Of a DNA stretch of 19,526 bases, positions 16,179-19,526 are shown one piece after another. Under the pieces are notes generated by a model. It ran no database searches. It was not told the origin of the DNA and worked only from the letters and a program-made list of their open reading frames with translations. A program made the position numbers and the translations under genes. The DNA is from Gemmataceae bacterium (GTDB lineage: Bacteria; Planctomycetota; Planctomycetia; Gemmatales; Gemmataceae), in NCBI GenBank assembly GCA_020847555.1, contig JADLBT010000433.1, positions 1-19,526 on the forward strand, read 5' to 3'. Every line of letters begins with the position of its first letter. Positions within the stretch are counted from its first letter, which is position 1.

Positions 16179-17629
16179 GCCTGACGGGCCGACTAACGGC
16201 GTTTTTCCTGCTCGCCCTGGCCGTCGTCCTGGCCGGCTTCTCCGCCGCCCTGTATCTGCTCGCCCGCTCGTACTTCTACGGCGAGCTGGACGCGCGACTG
16301 GACGCCGCCCTGGCCACCCTCGCGGCCGCCGCCGAGGTCGAGGAGGACCGCATCGAGTGGGATCCGGCCGAGCGCGCCCTGACGCTGGGGCGCGGCCCGG
16401 ATGAGGGGCAACCGCGCTGGGTGATTCAGGCCACCGACGGCCGGACCGTGGACAGATCGCCCAACGCCCGCGAGGGGGATTTCCCGGTCGCCTGGCAACC
16501 GGACCGGGCCGGGTCCGCGGCACCGGCGGATGGCCGGGCGAACCTGGGGGGCTGGCGGCTGGCCTGGCGACGCCTCACCCCGCGCGCAGCCCCGCGCGGC
16601 GAGCTGGACGACGACGAGTACCCGGCCGTCGTCCTCACGGCGGGGCTGCCGGTCGGTCCCGCACAGGCGGCGTTGTGGCGGCTGGGGGTAACGGTGGCCG
16701 GCCTGTCCGCCGTCCTCTGGGTGGTGGCGGCCCTGTTCGCACGGCGGCTATCCCGGAGAACGCTGGCCCCGGTCGCGCGCATGGCGGAGTCGGCCGCACA
16801 AATCACCGCCGAGGATCTGGGGCGGCGGCTGCCCAGCCCAGGCACCGGAGACGAGCTGGAGGAACTGTGCCGGACCTTTAACGACCTGCTGGGCCGCCTT
16901 CAGGAGTCGTTCGAGCAGCAGCGGCGCTTCACCGGCGATGCCTCGCACCAGCTGCGCACGCCCCTGACCGTTCTCCTCGGCCAGGTCGAGGTCGCCCAGC
17001 GGCGCGAGCGGACGCCCGCGGAGTATCAGCGCGTGCTGGACGCAGTTCACGGGGAGGGGGTTCGTCTGCGGCAGGTCGTCGAGGCGTTGCTGTTCCTGGC
17101 CCGGACCGACGCCGACGGCCTGCGTCCGGGGTTCGAGGAACTCGACCTGACCGCCTGGGTGCCCGAGCAGCTTCGCCGCTGGGCCGGGCGGCCCCGAGGA
17201 ACGGACCTGGATGCGGACATACCGGGCGAAGCGCCGCTGCCGGTGCGGGCGCACTCTTCCCTGCTGGCCCAGGCGCTGGACAACCTGCTGGAGAATGCCT
17301 GCAAGTACAGCGAACCCGACACGCCGATCGCGGTCCGGGCGTGGGCGTCGGGGGGGGAGGTCCATCTTGCCGTGGCGGACAGGGGCTGGGGTCTGACGGC
17401 GGAGGATCTGCCGCTGGTGTTCGAGCCGTTCTTCCGCGCGCGGCACGCTCGACGATCTGGCCAGGCCGGGGTAGGGCTGGGACTGGCGGTGGTCCGGCGG
17501 ATTGCGGCCGTGCTTGGTGGGACGGTGACGGTGACGAGCGCGCCAGGCCGTGGGAGCCAGTTTACCCTTCACCTGCCCGTCGCGCCGGGGCGGACAGAGG
17601 CCCGCGAGCCGGTGCGGGCTTCGGCGTGA
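16175..17629 (+). CDS. Sensor histidine kinase (HAMP, HisKA, HATPase)
   Basis: This 484-residue membrane kinase pairs with the preceding regulator. TM1 is about 8-30. The extracytoplasmic sensor region is about 31-168. TM2 is about 169-189, followed by HAMP (about 190-243). The HisKA H-box FTGDASHQLRTPL has phospho-acceptor H258. The HATPase domain carries the N-box NLLENACKYS (about 370-379), G1 DRGWGL, the F-box FEPFFRA and G2 GVGLGLAVV. Layout and H-box resemble CusS/BaeS-type envelope sensors. The sensor loop has no recognisable domain and is rich in charged residues (DDDEY near 149-153). The ATG lies inside the regulator stop (ATGA). It ends 33 bases from the convergent VWA-type gene. 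Confidence 0.95.
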   Translation: MSLTGRLTAFFLLALAVVLAGFSAALYLLARSYFYGELDARLDAALATLAAAAEVEEDRIEWDPAERALTLGRGPDEGQPRWVIQATDGRTVDRSPNAREGDFPVAWQPDRAGSAAPADGRANLGGWRLAWRRLTPRAAPRGELDDDEYPAVVLTAGLPVGPAQAALWRLGVTVAGLSAVLWVVAALFARRLSRRTLAPVARMAESAAQITAEDLGRRLPSPGTGDELEELCRTFNDLLGRLQESFEQQRRFTGDASHQLRTPLTVLLGQVEVAQRRERTPAEYQRVLDAVHGEGVRLRQVVEALLFLARTDADGLRPGFEELDLTAWVPEQLRRWAGRPRGTDLDADIPGEAPLPVRAHSSLLAQALDNLLENACKYSEPDTPIAVRAWASGGEVHLAVADRGWGLTAEDLPLVFEPFFRARHARRSGQAGVGLGLAVVRRIAAVLGGTVTVTSAPGRGSQFTLHLPVAPGRTEAREPVRASA

Positions 17630-17662
17630 CCGGCGCCCTGGCCTGTACGGCATCATCCGTCC

Positions 17663-19526
17663 TCACACATGAACCCGCCGGTTGTACACGTACCACTCCA
17701 CCAGCAGCAGGCCCAGCGCGGCGAGGACGATCCACTTCCACAGGTCGCGCGGTTGCGAGCGCTCCTGGCCGGCGTCGATGTCGTCGGTCCCGACCTTGAA
17801 GCGGGTCCGCGGCTCGATGCTGCTCTCCTGCGGGTCGAGGAGGTTGACCGCGAAGTAGTGCAGGCCGCCGTCGTCGCGCCGCACCCGGTACAGGCCGACC
17901 CGGTCCGTCCCGGCGAAGATGAAGTCCGGCCGCGAGCCGCGCTGCAGCTTCTCGGCCGGCCCCTGGGGCGGCGTCACCTCCAGCCACTGCACGCCCGCCT
18001 CCGGTCGCAGCACCATCGGCTCGCCCGGCGGCACCGCTCCCTCGCCCATTCCCTCGCCCACGGTCCCCAGGACAAGGAGGACGTTGCGCAGGAACAGCGG
18101 GAAGCTCGGGTGCAGCGGCCAGTTCGTCATCAGGTCGCCCCGGTCGCTCACCAGCGGGAACGTCAGCACCAGGTCCGTGTACGGCCCGCGCGGCAGCGTG
18201 AACACCACCGGCACGTCGCCGCCCGCCTCGACCAGGCGCGTCACCGGCGGCAGCGCCCTCCTGTCGCGTTGCTTACCGTCGAGGTTGAACTGCTTCGCCG
18301 CTGCCTCCGGCAGGTTGTCCCTGACGCCGAACCGGAAGGCGCCGCTCACGCCCACGTCCCACAGGCTGGCGACGTGCCGCAGCAGCGGGTGGCCCTTCTT
18401 GCTGACCATGAGGAACGGGTTCTTCAGCCCGGCGTCGCCGCGCACCCACGGCAGCGGCGGCCGATCGATGCACAGCGTGTGCGCGCGCGGCAAATCCTCC
18501 TCCTTCTCCGGCATGCAGCGGTCGAAGACGACCAGGTCGAACGCGCCGCTCCGGGCCGCCGTCCGATACGAGTCCTGGGCCAGGTCCGCCGGCGCCAGCC
18601 GCTTGACCTTCGCCAGCTTCTTCATCGCCTCCTGGTCGAAGAACGCCTCCAGCACCGGGTTGTTGCCGCCGACGATCAGCACGTTCGCCTTGCGTGCCAG
18701 CCCGACCACGAGCCACGCCTCGTCGTCCAGCGGGAAATCGTCGCCGGCCCCCTCCACGTAGGCGCGGAGGACGTTGCTCGACCGCAGGTCGAGGGGCGGC
18801 AGGGTGAACGTGAACGGTCCCTCGCCCGGTTCATCCTTATTTCCCTCGCTTTTATCCTTCTCGTTGCGGACCACCCGGCGGGCAGGGATAGTCTTCTGCT
18901 CCTGGGCGGCGTGGACGAGCTTCCCGCCGGCGGTCACGTCGAGGCGCAGCTTGACCTCGGCGTCCCGGGCGCGGTAGTTGCGCACCTGCACCAGCACCTG
19001 GAGGCGGGCGGTGTCATCGCCGGGCCGTTGCCCGCCCTTGTCGGCGAGGCGCACCGCGCTGAACCCGACGATCGCGACGTTGTTCGCGTGCTCGGGGCCG
19101 CGCCGGCCGGCGAGCTGGAAGCGCAGGTTCAGATTGCCCAGCGCCGAGGTGTTGCCAGCGAGGAGCGAGTTCAGGTTGGCGATGGCCGACTCGGGCGGGT
19201 CGGGGAAGCCACCGTCGGAAAACAGGTAGACGTCGGTCGGGATGCCTTTCGGCGGGACGAACGTGCGCTCCTGTCCGGGGGGGACGTTCTCCGGCTGCGA
19301 CGCGACGTCCTCCGTCGAGCGCCGCTGGTTGGCGAGCGAGTCTGCCAGCAGCAGGGCGTCCTCGATGCGCGCCGGACGGTGCGTCTGCTGGATGCTCAGG
19401 ACCGCATCGCGCAGCTTCGCCTTGTTGGTCGTGTAGGACTGCAGCGTCGTCGCCTTGGCGTTGAAGACGATCACCATGCCGACGCTGTCCTCGGTGGCGG
19501 CGTCGATGACCTTGAGCGCCTCCTGC
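17663..19526 (-). CDS. VWA-type membrane protein with amidotransferase-like domain (5' truncated)
   Basis: The gene enters from the right edge; about 620 codons are visible and the true start lies outside. The frame stays coding through the first bases (ALKVIDAATEDSVGMVIVFN), which fits the second half of a von Willebrand A domain, as does PTDVYLFSDGG. The metal-binding DxSxS would lie upstream, unseen. A middle beta-sandwich region (about 115-265 from Met at 19477) is followed by a class I glutamine-amidotransferase-like Rossmann segment (NVLIVGGNNPVLEAFF onward, FDLVVFDRC), and the protein ends in one membrane helix (WKWIVLAALGLLLVEWYVYN) with a short basic tail. This matches BatA-like proteins, which in planctomycetes usually sit beside MoxR ATPase and DUF58 genes. 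Role unknown; probably envelope stress or maturation. Confidence 0.85.
   Translation of the reverse strand, partial: QEALKVIDAATEDSVGMVIVFNAKATTLQSYTTNKAKLRDAVLSIQQTHRPARIEDALLLADSLANQRRSTEDVASQPENVPPGQERTFVPPKGIPTDVYLFSDGGFPDPPESAIANLNSLLAGNTSALGNLNLRFQLAGRRGPEHANNVAIVGFSAVRLADKGGQRPGDDTARLQVLVQVRNYRARDAEVKLRLDVTAGGKLVHAAQEQKTIPARRVVRNEKDKSEGNKDEPGEGPFTFTLPPLDLRSSNVLRAYVEGAGDDFPLDDEAWLVVGLARKANVLIVGGNNPVLEAFFDQEAMKKLAKVKRLAPADLAQDSYRTAARSGAFDLVVFDRCMPEKEEDLPRAHTLCIDRPPLPWVRGDAGLKNPFLMVSKKGHPLLRHVASLWDVGVSGAFRFGVRDNLPEAAAKQFNLDGKQRDRRALPPVTRLVEAGGDVPVVFTLPRGPYTDLVLTFPLVSDRGDLMTNWPLHPSFPLFLRNVLLVLGTVGEGMGEGAVPPGEPMVLRPEAGVQWLEVTPPQGPAEKLQRGSRPDFIFAGTDRVGLYRVRRDDGGLHYFAVNLLDPQESSIEPRTRFKVGTDDIDAGQERSQPRDLWKWIVLAALGLLLVEWYVYNRRVHV

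Noticed and set aside
15399..16523. 374-codon minus-strand open frame
   Set aside because: Antisense to the response regulator and kinase, which have all expected motifs.
16748..17656. 302-codon minus-strand open frame
   Set aside because: Shadow of the kinase catalytic region; no recognisable domain.

Overview
The window is GC-rich bacterial DNA, and its gene content points to a planctomycete, probably a relative of Gemmata (inference). The strongest signs are the pair PSCyt1-DUF1549-DUF1553 plus DUF1501, a gene couple greatly expanded in planctomycetes, and a VWA/glutamine-amidotransferase-like membrane protein of planctomycete style. Dispersed-type GC-rich repeats lie in the gaps between genes. 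I see no phage, transposase, tRNA, rRNA or CRISPR array.

Layout. At 104-4031 (+) a secreted cytochrome-like protein and a Tat-exported DUF1501 protein form a two-gene operon. A repeat element follows: 35-base direct repeats inside a 37-base near-perfect inverted repeat. It separates this operon from a convergent recQ helicase (4253-7240, -) that carries a duplicated RQC-HRDC module and a C-terminal HTH_40-like tail. The divergent recQ/permease gap (7241-7628) has a perfect 12-bp hairpin and a four-tract G-quadruplex motif. The amino-acid permease (7629-9263, +) has an unusual extracytoplasmic insert of about 80 residues.

On the minus strand, 13022 to 9279 looks like one operon: GNAT acetyltransferase, a non-catalytic M16 subunit (GTG start), a catalytic M16 subunit (TTG start), and a small anti-sigma-like protein with a zinc motif. 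A good sigma-70-type promoter sits upstream. The two M16 proteins complement each other: one has HxxEH, the other the Arg/Tyr motif, as in heterodimeric M16B peptidases. Divergent from this operon is 3-hydroxyanthranilate 3,4-dioxygenase (13352-13858, +), which converges on a dihydrodipicolinate-synthase-family aldolase/deaminase (13984-14910, -).

After a gap of about 570 bases with at most one small doubtful ORF comes an OmpR-type response regulator and sensor histidine kinase pair (15480-17629, +), overlapping by ATGA. The window closes with the C-terminal part of a VWA-type membrane protein on the minus strand (17663-19526), whose start lies beyond the right edge.

Most genes are conventional in family. 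The parts most worth a second look are the RecQ duplication, the permease insert, the duplicated-half anti-sigma-like protein, and the structured intergenic repeats.
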